Positions 1 through 8,325 of a stretch of 40,317 nt of DNA are shown piece by piece. Every line of letters starts with the position of its first letter. The first letter of the stretch is position 1. This DNA is from an uncultured Prevotella sp. GTDB taxonomy: Bacteria > Bacteroidota > Bacteroidia > Bacteroidales > Bacteroidaceae. The DNA lies in NCBI GenBank assembly GCA_946186115.1, contig CAMHLV010000024.1, positions 1 through 40,317 of the forward strand. Reading direction: 5' to 3'. The notes below the pieces were generated by a model. The model ran no database searches. It saw nothing but the letters and a program-made list of their open reading frames with translations, and had not been told where the DNA came from. The translations under genes and the position numbers were made by a program.

Positions 1-18
1 CGAGAAGACTTCAAACAC

Positions 19-44
19 GCAAACGATTACGTAAACGATTACGG
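19..44 (+). promoter_or_regulatory. Tandem LacI-operator-like sites
   Basis: Two 12-bp units, gcaaacgattac (19-30) and gtaaacgattac (31-42), stand head to tail and differ at one position. The second lies in cgtaaacgattacg (30-43), which is palindromic except for one central pair and has the central CG typical of LacI-family operators. It sits about 55 bp upstream of the -7 box of the first gene. A related site lies before susC (8213-8227). No LacI-type gene is in the window, so the regulator is inferred only from site shape. Confidence 0.4.
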
Positions 45-98
45 GAATATTAACATATTTTTATTCCAGCGGATTAACCATTATTCAATTATTCTTCG

Positions 99-106
99 TA
101 TCTTTG
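99..106 (+). promoter_or_regulatory. Promoter -7 box of the first secreted gene
   Basis: TATCTTTG fits the Bacteroidetes -7 consensus TAnnTTTG and is followed by CAG, as at several promoters here. No TTTG lies at the expected -33 distance, so the promoter may depend on an activator or on relief from the operator-like sites at 19-44. It implies a leader of roughly 130 nt, which contains the 12-bp perfect palindrome ACGTGCGCACGT at 131-142. Confidence 0.6.
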
Positions 107-244
107 CAGTCTACTAACTATAGTATCTTCACGTGCGCACGTACATTATATCTTTTTTGTATCGTGCTTCATCTGGAGACTAAAACAAATTGAAAATCAA
201 ACAAATCAAAATAACAAATAATTATTAACTAAAACTTAAAGCTT

Positions 245-3115
245 ATGAGAAAAAAATTGTCTTTACTAATGGTGGCTCTTGTAGCATTAGCTGCGTTTGC
301 TATCAGGAAAGCAGCGGCAGAACCAGAGCTGTATGCCGTGGCTGACAGGTTTACGCCTACTGACAATCAGCAGGTACAAGCTACAACGAGTGTGAAGCTG
401 ACCTATGGAGCTGACGGAAAATGGAAAGAGTCTGCCCCCAATACTTTGGATGATAATCTGAAGTTCTTTGTCGTAGGGCAAAACAATCCTAAAGATGGTG
501 AGCTAAATGGCACTAGTTCCTCTGGATCTGGTTACACAACTGCCAAGAAAAACCTTCCGAAATCTGGAACTTATTATGTGTTTGAACCCTCAAAGGCAGG
601 TACTTTGAAGGTAGGTATTTGTCTTGCCAATGATAAGTCATTCTATGTGACTGATGGCGAGGGTAACTGTATGAGTGACAAAGTGACATTAACAAGTAAG
701 GACGGAAGTTCCGTGTCTTATCAAACCGCAGAAGGAAAGGTTGAATATTCTGTAGCAGCTAAGCTATATGGTTTCGCAGAGTTTGATGTAGAAGCTGGCG
801 GAACGTATTACGTGTTCTGTGCGGGGTCGAAGCTTAGCTTCTATGGTTTCTATTTTACTGAAGCTACTGCTTCCGAACCTACCAAGTACAACGTGTCGGT
901 TGCTACAGGAATCGAGAATGGCTCAGTGACCGTTGACAAGCAGTCTGCTGCAGAGGGCGAGACAGTGACCATTACCGCTACGCCAGACAACAACTATGAA
1001 GTGGACGCTGTCAGTGTTGACGTACCTGGTACTGCTGTGGATGGTAGTGGTAATACCTATACCTTCACTATGCCTCCAAGCGATGTAACAGTCAGTGCGA
1101 CGTTCAAGTCTACATCGACTGGCGGCGGTGACGAGCCTGCAGGCGGCTTCCATTGGGAGAAAGCCACGTCAATAGCAGTTGGTGATGTGTTGTTGCTAAC
1201 TTCTGAAGGTACATCGGGGACTACTACATGGTCTAAAGAGCTTAAGGAATTCTCAAACAATATTGGTCAGGTAGAGGATTATACCAATACTCCTGCAGGA
1301 TTACAGCCTCTTACAGTAGAAGAAGGTAATCAGTCAGGAACTTATGCCTTTAAGAATGCTGACGGTAAGTACCTTGCTGCCAATTCAAGTAATCAACTGC
1401 CTATTGTTGATAAGTTGGGTGATAATTCATCATGGACTGTGACATGGGAAAACGATATACCTAAGATAGTAAATGTTGCTACCACGGCTCGTGTCCTTCA
1501 GTATAATTCTGGCTCTCCTCGTTTTGCATGTTACACAAGCGCTCAGAAGGCTGTAACACTATGGAAGAAAGTAGGCTCTGATCCCGTTGAAACCCGCATT
1601 GCGACGACCATCACTCTTGGCGAGTATGCTACGACTGCCGAGGTTGGTGCAGAATATGCTCTGCCTACTGCTACAGTAACTGGTGTTGATGGTGCTCCTG
1701 TCGAGAACGCTACCGTTACATGGAGCAGTTCTGATACTGAAGTTGCCGAGATAGCTGCAACATACGCTGGGCTGAACCTGAAGAAGGCTGGCAAGGCTAC
1801 CATTACCGCTACCTATGAGGGTGATAACAACTATAAGGGCAGCACCGCAAGCTTCGAGCTGACAGTGACTGCAGCTCCCTACACGTCGATTGCCGCTATG
1901 CTGGCTGACATTACGTCAACTCAGACTACGGTGGCGTATAAGTTTGAGAACTTGCTGGTGACCTATGTCAACGGATCTAACACCTATGTCCATGATGGAA
2001 CCAACGGCTTCCTGTTCTATGGCTCCAACTTAGGACTTGTAGCTGGCCAGAAGATTACAGGTACAGTAACCGGACAGTTGTACACCTACAATGGTCTGCC
2101 CGAGATGAGTGTTAATGCTAATGGTATCAGCGTAACGGTAGCTTCTGAAAACAATGAGGTGACATGGACGTCCATCGCTCCAGCCGACCTTCAGAACAAC
2201 ATCAACGTTCCTGTTACCATTGAGAATGCTGTGTTTGTTGAAGCAGGCGATGGCAAGAACCTTAATTTCAAGGTTGGTGAGAAAGATTTAGTTGTTTACA
2301 ACAACTGGAGCATTGATGTTAAAGCCCTCGAGGCCGACAAGGCATATAACCTCACTGGTATCGGCTCAGTCTATGCTAAGAGTGAGACAACAACTTACCA
2401 GCTATATCTTGTTAGCTTCGTCAAAGAGCCTATGAAGGGTGATGCCAACCTCGACGGTGAGGTGACTGTGACAGATGCAGAGATGGCTGTCAGCTTCGCC
2501 TTAGAGACTGAGACTCCTACAGCTGAGCAGCTGAAGGCTACCGACCTTAACGAGTCGGGCGACGTCACCGTATCTGATGCTGTGGGCATAGTGAACATTG
2601 CACTTGAGATAAGCGACGAACCCGTCGCTGGTGCCCGTGCCTTCGAGGCTGGCAGCAACATGCTGACACAGGATGGATTGGCACTGAACCTGCAGAACAC
2701 CACAAGTTTCGTAGCATTCCAGATGGATGTGACGCTTGACAACGGTGCCGTGCTCAACGGAGTACAACTCGCAGAGCGTGCACAGGGTCTGAAGGCAACT
2801 TACAACAAGGTTGGCGAGAACACATGGCGCATCGTAGCCTTCTCAGTTGCTAAGAACGTCATCACTGGCAGCGAGGGCAATCTGCTGACTCTCGACGTTA
2901 CAGGCAACCAGAGTGCAACCATCAGCCACATTGAGTTCAGCGACTCTGCTGCTAACGCCTACGAACTTGCTCTGAGCAGCAACACGACAGGCATCAATAC
3001 CGTCGGCAATGCACAGCAGTCTATCGACAATGCCTACGACCTGAGCGGCCGCCGCATCAACGGCAACACCAAGGGTCTGCGCATCGTAAACGGCAAGAAA
3101 GTCGTGATTAAGTGA
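245..3115 (+). CDS. Secreted multimodular scaffold-like protein with dockerin-like and cohesin-like regions
   Basis: This 956-residue secreted protein shows no catalytic domain I recognise. After a signal peptide (about 1-26) come a beta-sandwich module (about 90-210), an InlB/Listeria-Bacteroides type repeat (215-288), a module starting HWEKATSI (303-443), a Big-type domain (455-545) and an OB-fold-like region (546-727). Next is a pair of dockerin-like calcium loops, DANLDGEV from 733 and DLNESGDV from 767, and then a cohesin-like beta domain (about 806-915). The protein ends in a sorting tail (YDLSGRR ... VNGKKVVIK). The 135-bp gap to the CE8 gene downstream contains no promoter I can see, so the two are probably co-transcribed. 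The role as a non-catalytic binding or assembly protein in pectin breakdown is inferred from domains and neighbours. ATG at 245 follows an A-rich leader and gives a complete signal peptide. Confidence 0.8.
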   Translation: MRKKLSLLMVALVALAAFAIRKAAAEPELYAVADRFTPTDNQQVQATTSVKLTYGADGKWKESAPNTLDDNLKFFVVGQNNPKDGELNGTSSSGSGYTTAKKNLPKSGTYYVFEPSKAGTLKVGICLANDKSFYVTDGEGNCMSDKVTLTSKDGSSVSYQTAEGKVEYSVAAKLYGFAEFDVEAGGTYYVFCAGSKLSFYGFYFTEATASEPTKYNVSVATGIENGSVTVDKQSAAEGETVTITATPDNNYEVDAVSVDVPGTAVDGSGNTYTFTMPPSDVTVSATFKSTSTGGGDEPAGGFHWEKATSIAVGDVLLLTSEGTSGTTTWSKELKEFSNNIGQVEDYTNTPAGLQPLTVEEGNQSGTYAFKNADGKYLAANSSNQLPIVDKLGDNSSWTVTWENDIPKIVNVATTARVLQYNSGSPRFACYTSAQKAVTLWKKVGSDPVETRIATTITLGEYATTAEVGAEYALPTATVTGVDGAPVENATVTWSSSDTEVAEIAATYAGLNLKKAGKATITATYEGDNNYKGSTASFELTVTAAPYTSIAAMLADITSTQTTVAYKFENLLVTYVNGSNTYVHDGTNGFLFYGSNLGLVAGQKITGTVTGQLYTYNGLPEMSVNANGISVTVASENNEVTWTSIAPADLQNNINVPVTIENAVFVEAGDGKNLNFKVGEKDLVVYNNWSIDVKALEADKAYNLTGIGSVYAKSETTTYQLYLVSFVKEPMKGDANLDGEVTVTDAEMAVSFALETETPTAEQLKATDLNESGDVTVSDAVGIVNIALEISDEPVAGARAFEAGSNMLTQDGLALNLQNTTSFVAFQMDVTLDNGAVLNGVQLAERAQGLKATYNKVGENTWRIVAFSVAKNVITGSEGNLLTLDVTGNQSATISHIEFSDSAANAYELALSSNTTGINTVGNAQQSIDNAYDLSGRRINGNTKGLRIVNGKKVVIK

Positions 3116-3121
3116 GAGAGG

Positions 3122-3139
3122 TGAGGGCTCCGGCTCTTA
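3122..3139. repeat. 3' hairpin element, copy 1
   Basis: The sequence tgagggctccggctctta lies six bases after the stop codon. It matches the element after the next gene (8105-8122, tgagagcttcagctctca) at 14 of 18 positions. It folds as an imperfect hairpin with several G-U type pairs. No T-run follows, so it is not a simple terminator. mRNA 3'-end protection or a dispersed repeat are possible roles. Confidence 0.45.
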
Positions 3140-3174
3140 TCTCCTAACGATAACGACTTCGAGCTGAAATCTCA

Positions 3175-3203
3175 AGGTCATGGTGAAATAATCACCATGA
3201 CCT
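3175..3203. other. Perfect 11-bp inverted repeat between the first two genes
   Basis: AGGTCATGGTG (3175-3185) and CACCATGACCT (3193-3203) pair perfectly around a 7-base loop. There is no U-tract, so read-through into the CE8 gene is expected. It may cap the 3' end of the upstream message or attenuate transcription. Confidence 0.5.
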
Positions 3204-3250
3204 CCGGGTAAAAGCATACATTCTATTATTAAATACAAAAAAACTATCAC

Positions 3251-6200
3251 ATGAACAACAAATCAATTCCTAAATGGTTCTCCATGCTACTGCTGATGCT
3301 GGTGGCAGGAGTAACGGGCGCTTGGTCAGAGTCGCTCACCATTCTTGATTTCTCCATCGCTGCCGGTGGAGAAAAGGAAGTTGCCATCAGCCTGGAAGCC
3401 AACAATGCTTCAGTCTATGGCATTCAGACCGACATCACACTGAGTGAAGGTCTGACTCTGGTGGAGGCAAAGTCGGCCGTAGATGGCATCGACGCTTTCA
3501 CAAACGTTGTTTCCAGCGGAGCAACCCGCATCGTGCAGCTCTCTATGAACAAGGCCGGTGCGCAGATTCCTGTTGGTAACGTAATCAATCTTAAGGTCAA
3601 AGCTGCTGACAACTTCGAGAGCGGCACCATTGAACTCAGCAACACCCGCCTGACTATTGGCACCAATGGCCAAGAATTGAAAATGGAGGGTACTTCCATT
3701 GCTGAAGTGACTCTGGAGCAAGCAGAAGAATGGGTATGGCGCGACATCCATATTGACCTGACAAACGCCAATCTCCTTGAAGAAAGCGAACAGGTAGAAT
3801 GGGGTACTATTAATCCCTTTGGAATTGCTGTAGATAAAGATGGAGTAGTAAGCCGCGTGGCTGCTGACGCTGACGATTCCCGTGCAACAGTTCAGGGAAA
3901 GTGGCACAGCAACCAGTGTTGGGCTTCGCTGAATGTCAGCGTAAAAGTAGAGGGTCCTGTTAAGGTGACTTGTGGCACACAGCCGTGGAGTGACTCTCCT
4001 GTAACTATCAAGGTTGGCAACGAAACTGTTGCTTCCTTCAGCAACAAAGGAAATCTTTGGACTTCGACAGCTACAGAGAATGTAGTATTTGGATACTACA
4101 AAGGTTCAGAACCTGCAACTCTTACCATTGACGGTGGTGGATATCCCACTTATATAGCCATTGAGGCTGTTGACCCCGCTGATATTCCAAATGATGCTAC
4201 TGTAACCTTCGATGCCGCTAATGCTGGTGCAGAGGGCTTGGCTCCCGCCGCACAGAAGGTAGAGATAGGCTCTACGGTCAAGATTCCAGCCAACACGACT
4301 CTGTTCATTGAAGGCAAAACACTGACAGCATGGACAGACGGCACCAACCAGTACAAGATTGGCGACGAGGTGACCGTCAATGAGGACATGACACTGACTC
4401 CGGTATTCACTCAGAACGAGGTAAGTCTGGCCGACCGCACAGAGCCCGTCACTGTGAAGTGGAACTTCCGCCGTGACCAGGGTGCACCTATACTGAACTA
4501 TCAGAACAAAGATGGTATTTTGGTTGCCCAGGCCACTATTGGCAACAGCACTATCGATGTTAAAATGCCATTCACCACTAATAACGGTGGTAAACTGAAT
4601 AATCAAAACAACAACGACTGTGCACAGTGTAACATTAACACGACGTTTACCATTCCTTCATGCAAGAATGCTGTAGTCAGCATGGAGTCGTATGGAGGCA
4701 ACTACATTTTCAAGGCTGAAGGGAAGACGGCTACCACCATTGACGGTCAGAGTGACTACGAAGGTGGTCAGAACATCAGCTACACCATTGGTAACACCGC
4801 AGAAACCATTGACATTGTGATGGGTAATGACGCGGGCTACATCCGCACCATCCAGGTTGTGCTGCCCGTAGTACAGAGTAGCAGTGTTACTCAGGAAAAG
4901 GCCATTATCGATACAGATTTCCAAGACTGGACAAAATCAAGCACAACTTCTGAAATAACTACTAATTTCAGCAAAGAAAACATCACTTTTACATATGTAA
5001 ATACAAGTGTAGATCCGACTGCAACGAATGATGGTAAATTCAATTCTGCCGAAGACCCTGCTTACAAGGGATATATCATGTCAGAGAAGAAGGAGGCAAC
5101 TGTAACAACAACTGCTTTCAAGAACATTACCAAGGTTCGCTACCGTCACGGTGCAACTGGAAGCAACCGTGGCTGGGGTCTCAAGATGAAAGTTGAAGAT
5201 GGTGAATGGGAAACCATTAACGATGTTACAGTCAGTTCTCCTGTTTGGGTTGAAAAAGAAATCAACAAAAACAATGTACGACTTCAGTGGTATAACTTAA
5301 ATACGAGTCAGAATGCGTATATGTTCGAGCTGGAGGTTTACTCAAATGTCGAGATTAATGCCGAACAGGTTACATTATCAACATCTGTCAGCCCTGAAGG
5401 AGCAGGAAAAGTCACAGTATATCCGATTTCCGAAACTTACGACAAAGGTACGGAATTAACACTGACGGCTACCGAGAACTTCGGCTACGACTTCGTGAAC
5501 TGGACCAACGCTGCAGGCGAGGAAGTTTCTACCGAGGCTAAGTTCAAGTACACCGTCAACAGCAACGAGACACTGACCGCTAACTTCAAGGCTGTGGAAA
5601 CCTACGAGCTGGCACTGACCGTGGACGGCACCAACGACTACATGGTAACTGTAAATCCGGCTCCTGAGGTGGTTGAAGGCAAGTGGATGTACGAGGCTGG
5701 CACAACAGTCGAGTTAACCGCCAACCAGTACGAGAATTTGGTGACCTTCACCAACTGGAATGACGGCGAGACCAACAGCTCTAAGCTCATTTCTATGACT
5801 GAAGATGTCACGTTGACAGCCTACTATGCCGAGAACGACATCATCGCCGGTTGGGACTTCTACAAGGCTGGCAGCAGTGGCCGCAAGGCTGACTTCGCTG
5901 CCGAGGACAACGATGCCGATGCCCTGAGCCTGGTCAACACCGAGACTGGTGAGACCAGCGGATGGCTCGACAAGAGCACCGAAGCCGCTGGCGGCTACGA
6001 GAGCTTCAAGGGAGCTGCCGTGAACTGGCGCGACAACGTGGGTACACACCATTGGCAGACCAAGGTGAACGCTGAAGCCTTCGAGAACATCAACGTGCAG
6101 TTCCAGATGCTGTATAACTATAATTCTTATCAAAAGTACAATGCAGAGTACTCCTTTGACGGAGAGACATGGGTCAACTTCGGTAGCATTACGATGGAGG

Positions 6201-8089
6201 GTGCGAAGAATGCAGCTTCGTTCAGCGAAAAGCTGCCTGAGGCATGCAACAACAAAGCCGAGCTCTACATCCGTATGATTGCCGATAAGAACTCTGAAAT
6301 AGTTGGTACTGCTGGTAAGGATGGTAATGCTCTGGCCATGTTCTTCATCACCGGTACGCCGAAGATTGTCAACGACTACACGGCTCCCGTACTCGTATCG
6401 ACGGTTCCTGCCGACGGTGCCACGGGCGTATCTGCTTCGGGTAAGATTGTGCTGACCTTCGACGAGCGCGTCAAGGTGAAGGCCGACACCAAGGCCACCT
6501 TAGGCACCGCCGGGCTGACTCCCGTGGTCAGCGGCAAGGTCGTTACCTTCGAGTACAAGGGACTGGACTATGCTACTGAGTATAACTTCGTATTGGCCGG
6601 CAAGACCGTAGGCGACCTGACGGACAACATGATTCAGGATGACATCGAGATTACCTTCACCACCATGGAGCGCCCGACGGTTGACAAGAAACTCTACGAC
6701 GCCGTGGTTGAGAATGTGGAGCAGCTGGTAGCTGCCATCTCTGCCGCTCAGAACCGTGACGACAAGAACGTTCGCTACCGCATCTTCCTGAAGAAGGGTA
6801 CCTACACCCTGCCGCGTGGTGCTTCGAAGCACTATCGTCATACCAATGGCAAGAGTGGTTCAGATGAGGTTGTGTTCCATGAATCAGACTATCCAGATCC
6901 TATTACCTACTTCAATGCACAAAATGTATCGATAATTGGTGAAGACCGTGATGCTACTATCATCACGAACGACATTCCCGCCGATATGACCTTTGAAGGA
7001 GCTTATGGCGCTGCCAGCGTCTATGAAGGCATTGGCAATAGTGACGTGTTCCAACTCAGCGGTAGCGACAGCTACTGGCAGGACCTGACCGTATCGACCG
7101 GTATGGAAGATGCACGTGGCCGCGACATCGCTGTCGAAGACAAAGGTACAAGGACTATCTGGAAGAACACCAAGCTGCATGGTTATCAGGATACATGGGT
7201 AGGTCAGAACGACAATGGTCTGTACTACTTTGAGGATGGCGTTATCCGCGGTCGTACTGACTACATCTGCGGCAAGGGTGATGCCTACTACAACCAGGTT
7301 GAGTTCCAGCAGATTGCCGGTGGCTACTGCGCTGTTCCGTCGAAGCCCGCTAACATCGGCTGGGTGATGAAGGACTGCACCATTAACGGTGACGGCAGCG
7401 GTGTCGACGGCAACTACACCCTCGGTCGTCCTTGGGGACAGGGTACTCCTGTAGCCTTGTGGATTGACACGAAGATGAACGTCGTGCCCTCGGCTATCGG
7501 ATGGAACGAGATGAGCGGCGGCTGGCCCAAGCGCTTCGCCGAGTATAACTCGATGACCAGCAGTGGCTCACAGGTTGACCTCTCCGGACGTAAGAAGACC
7601 TTCGGTGACGGCCATGCAAACAATCCTGTTCTGACTGCTGCAGAGGCTCTTGAGGCTGGCAACCTGCACAACATGTTCGGCGAATGGGATCCCACCCTCG
7701 CTACTGAGCAGGCTCCGATTGTCACCGACGTGAAGCTGACGGACAATGAACTGTCTTGGACTGGCAGCAACTATGCTCTGCTGTATGCTATCGTCAAGAA
7801 CGGCAGCGTTATCGACTTCACTACTGATACTACATACGACATCAGCAATGCACCGGCCGGTTCACAACGCGCTGAGGGCACTGACGAGTATCAGATTCGT
7901 GCTGCCAACGAGATGGGTGGTCTGAACGAGGCTTCGGCTGTGGCTACTGAGACCGACGGTATCGAGACGGTGAACGTGAACGATAACGTCAACGTGAACG
8001 ATCACATTTACAACCTCCAGGGTGTTCGCGTGAACAAGGCCCAGAAGGGTGTATATATTATCGGTGGCCGTAAGGTCGTTGTAAAGTAA
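3251..8089 (+). CDS. Giant secreted pectin methylesterase (CE8) with N-terminal cohesin-like domain
   Basis: CE8 enzymes hydrolyse the methyl esters of homogalacturonan and open it to lyases and polygalacturonases. The catalytic beta-helix covers about 1144-1467 of 1612 residues. It shows YQDTW with Q1313 and D1314 (general acid), TDYICG with D1337 (nucleophile) and LGRPWG with R1393 and W1395. The usual QAVAL motif reads RDIAV, so the family glutamine is replaced. Before it come a signal peptide, a cohesin-like domain (26-157), a beta-sandwich module (160-312), an InlB-type repeat (315-386), further modules (390-540, 550-700), two InlB-like repeats (705-860), another sandwich (863-1040) and a Big_5-like domain (1043-1138). 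An Fn3-like domain and a sorting tail (YNLQGVR ... GGRKVVVK) close the protein. Most CE8 proteins are about 300-600 residues, so the non-catalytic part is unusually large. A short NVND repeat (DNA 7970-8005) precedes the tail. Confidence 0.92.
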   Translation: MNNKSIPKWFSMLLLMLVAGVTGAWSESLTILDFSIAAGGEKEVAISLEANNASVYGIQTDITLSEGLTLVEAKSAVDGIDAFTNVVSSGATRIVQLSMNKAGAQIPVGNVINLKVKAADNFESGTIELSNTRLTIGTNGQELKMEGTSIAEVTLEQAEEWVWRDIHIDLTNANLLEESEQVEWGTINPFGIAVDKDGVVSRVAADADDSRATVQGKWHSNQCWASLNVSVKVEGPVKVTCGTQPWSDSPVTIKVGNETVASFSNKGNLWTSTATENVVFGYYKGSEPATLTIDGGGYPTYIAIEAVDPADIPNDATVTFDAANAGAEGLAPAAQKVEIGSTVKIPANTTLFIEGKTLTAWTDGTNQYKIGDEVTVNEDMTLTPVFTQNEVSLADRTEPVTVKWNFRRDQGAPILNYQNKDGILVAQATIGNSTIDVKMPFTTNNGGKLNNQNNNDCAQCNINTTFTIPSCKNAVVSMESYGGNYIFKAEGKTATTIDGQSDYEGGQNISYTIGNTAETIDIVMGNDAGYIRTIQVVLPVVQSSSVTQEKAIIDTDFQDWTKSSTTSEITTNFSKENITFTYVNTSVDPTATNDGKFNSAEDPAYKGYIMSEKKEATVTTTAFKNITKVRYRHGATGSNRGWGLKMKVEDGEWETINDVTVSSPVWVEKEINKNNVRLQWYNLNTSQNAYMFELEVYSNVEINAEQVTLSTSVSPEGAGKVTVYPISETYDKGTELTLTATENFGYDFVNWTNAAGEEVSTEAKFKYTVNSNETLTANFKAVETYELALTVDGTNDYMVTVNPAPEVVEGKWMYEAGTTVELTANQYENLVTFTNWNDGETNSSKLISMTEDVTLTAYYAENDIIAGWDFYKAGSSGRKADFAAEDNDADALSLVNTETGETSGWLDKSTEAAGGYESFKGAAVNWRDNVGTHHWQTKVNAEAFENINVQFQMLYNYNSYQKYNAEYSFDGETWVNFGSITMEGAKNAASFSEKLPEACNNKAELYIRMIADKNSEIVGTAGKDGNALAMFFITGTPKIVNDYTAPVLVSTVPADGATGVSASGKIVLTFDERVKVKADTKATLGTAGLTPVVSGKVVTFEYKGLDYATEYNFVLAGKTVGDLTDNMIQDDIEITFTTMERPTVDKKLYDAVVENVEQLVAAISAAQNRDDKNVRYRIFLKKGTYTLPRGASKHYRHTNGKSGSDEVVFHESDYPDPITYFNAQNVSIIGEDRDATIITNDIPADMTFEGAYGAASVYEGIGNSDVFQLSGSDSYWQDLTVSTGMEDARGRDIAVEDKGTRTIWKNTKLHGYQDTWVGQNDNGLYYFEDGVIRGRTDYICGKGDAYYNQVEFQQIAGGYCAVPSKPANIGWVMKDCTINGDGSGVDGNYTLGRPWGQGTPVALWIDTKMNVVPSAIGWNEMSGGWPKRFAEYNSMTSSGSQVDLSGRKKTFGDGHANNPVLTAAEALEAGNLHNMFGEWDPTLATEQAPIVTDVKLTDNELSWTGSNYALLYAIVKNGSVIDFTTDTTYDISNAPAGSQRAEGTDEYQIRAANEMGGLNEASAVATETDGIETVNVNDNVNVNDHIYNLQGVRVNKAQKGVYIIGGRKVVVK

Positions 8090-8104
8090 TAGGGATTGTA
8101 AGGA

Positions 8105-8122
8105 TGAGAGCTTCAGCTCTCA
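8105..8122. repeat. 3' hairpin element, copy 2
   Basis: TGAGAGCT and AGCTCTCA form a perfect 8-bp inverted repeat with a 2-base spacer, 16 bases after the CE8 stop codon. It is the counterpart of 3122-3139 and lies just upstream of a separate terminator. Confidence 0.5.
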
Positions 8123-8150
8123 CCCTTATACCTTATTAATATATAAAGGA

Positions 8151-8187
8151 TGGGACGGAAGCACAGGCTTTCCGCCCCGTCTTTTGT
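8151..8187 (+). terminator. Rho-independent terminator after the first CE8 gene
   Basis: GGGACGGAA (8152-8160) pairs with TTCCGCCCC (8170-8178) with one A-C mismatch. The T-rich stretch cttttgtttg follows at 8181-8190. It separates the first two-gene unit from the susCD operon. Confidence 0.65.
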
Positions 8188-8212
8188 TTGTTTCATCATT
8201 TTTGTTTTTTTT

Positions 8213-8227
8213 ACGTAAACGTTTGCA
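8213..8227 (+). promoter_or_regulatory. LacI-operator-like palindrome before susC
   Basis: acgtaaacgtttgca contains AAACGTTT, a perfect 8-bp palindrome with a central CG, with partial symmetry beyond it. It lies 20 bp upstream of the -33 box of the susC promoter and resembles the sites at 19-44. Confidence 0.4.
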
Positions 8228-8246
8228 GAAAAAAAGACACGCTTAT

Positions 8247-8278
8247 TTTGGCTATCTTAAACTTTATTCGTATCTTTG
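8247..8278 (+). promoter_or_regulatory. susC operon promoter
   Basis: TTTG at 8247-8250 and TATCTTTG at 8271-8278 are 20 bp apart, a full match to the Bacteroidetes -33/-7 promoter. The leader to the ATG at 8326 is about 40 nt. Confidence 0.7.
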
Positions 8279-8325
8279 CAGGCAGAAATAATATTATTTT
8301 GTTAAATTTAATAAACTACTAATTT

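Noticed and set aside
7970..8005. Short NVND tandem repeat as a phase-variable tract
   Set aside because: The repeat unit is a multiple of three, with only a few imperfect copies in a linker before the tail, so length change would not switch the frame.
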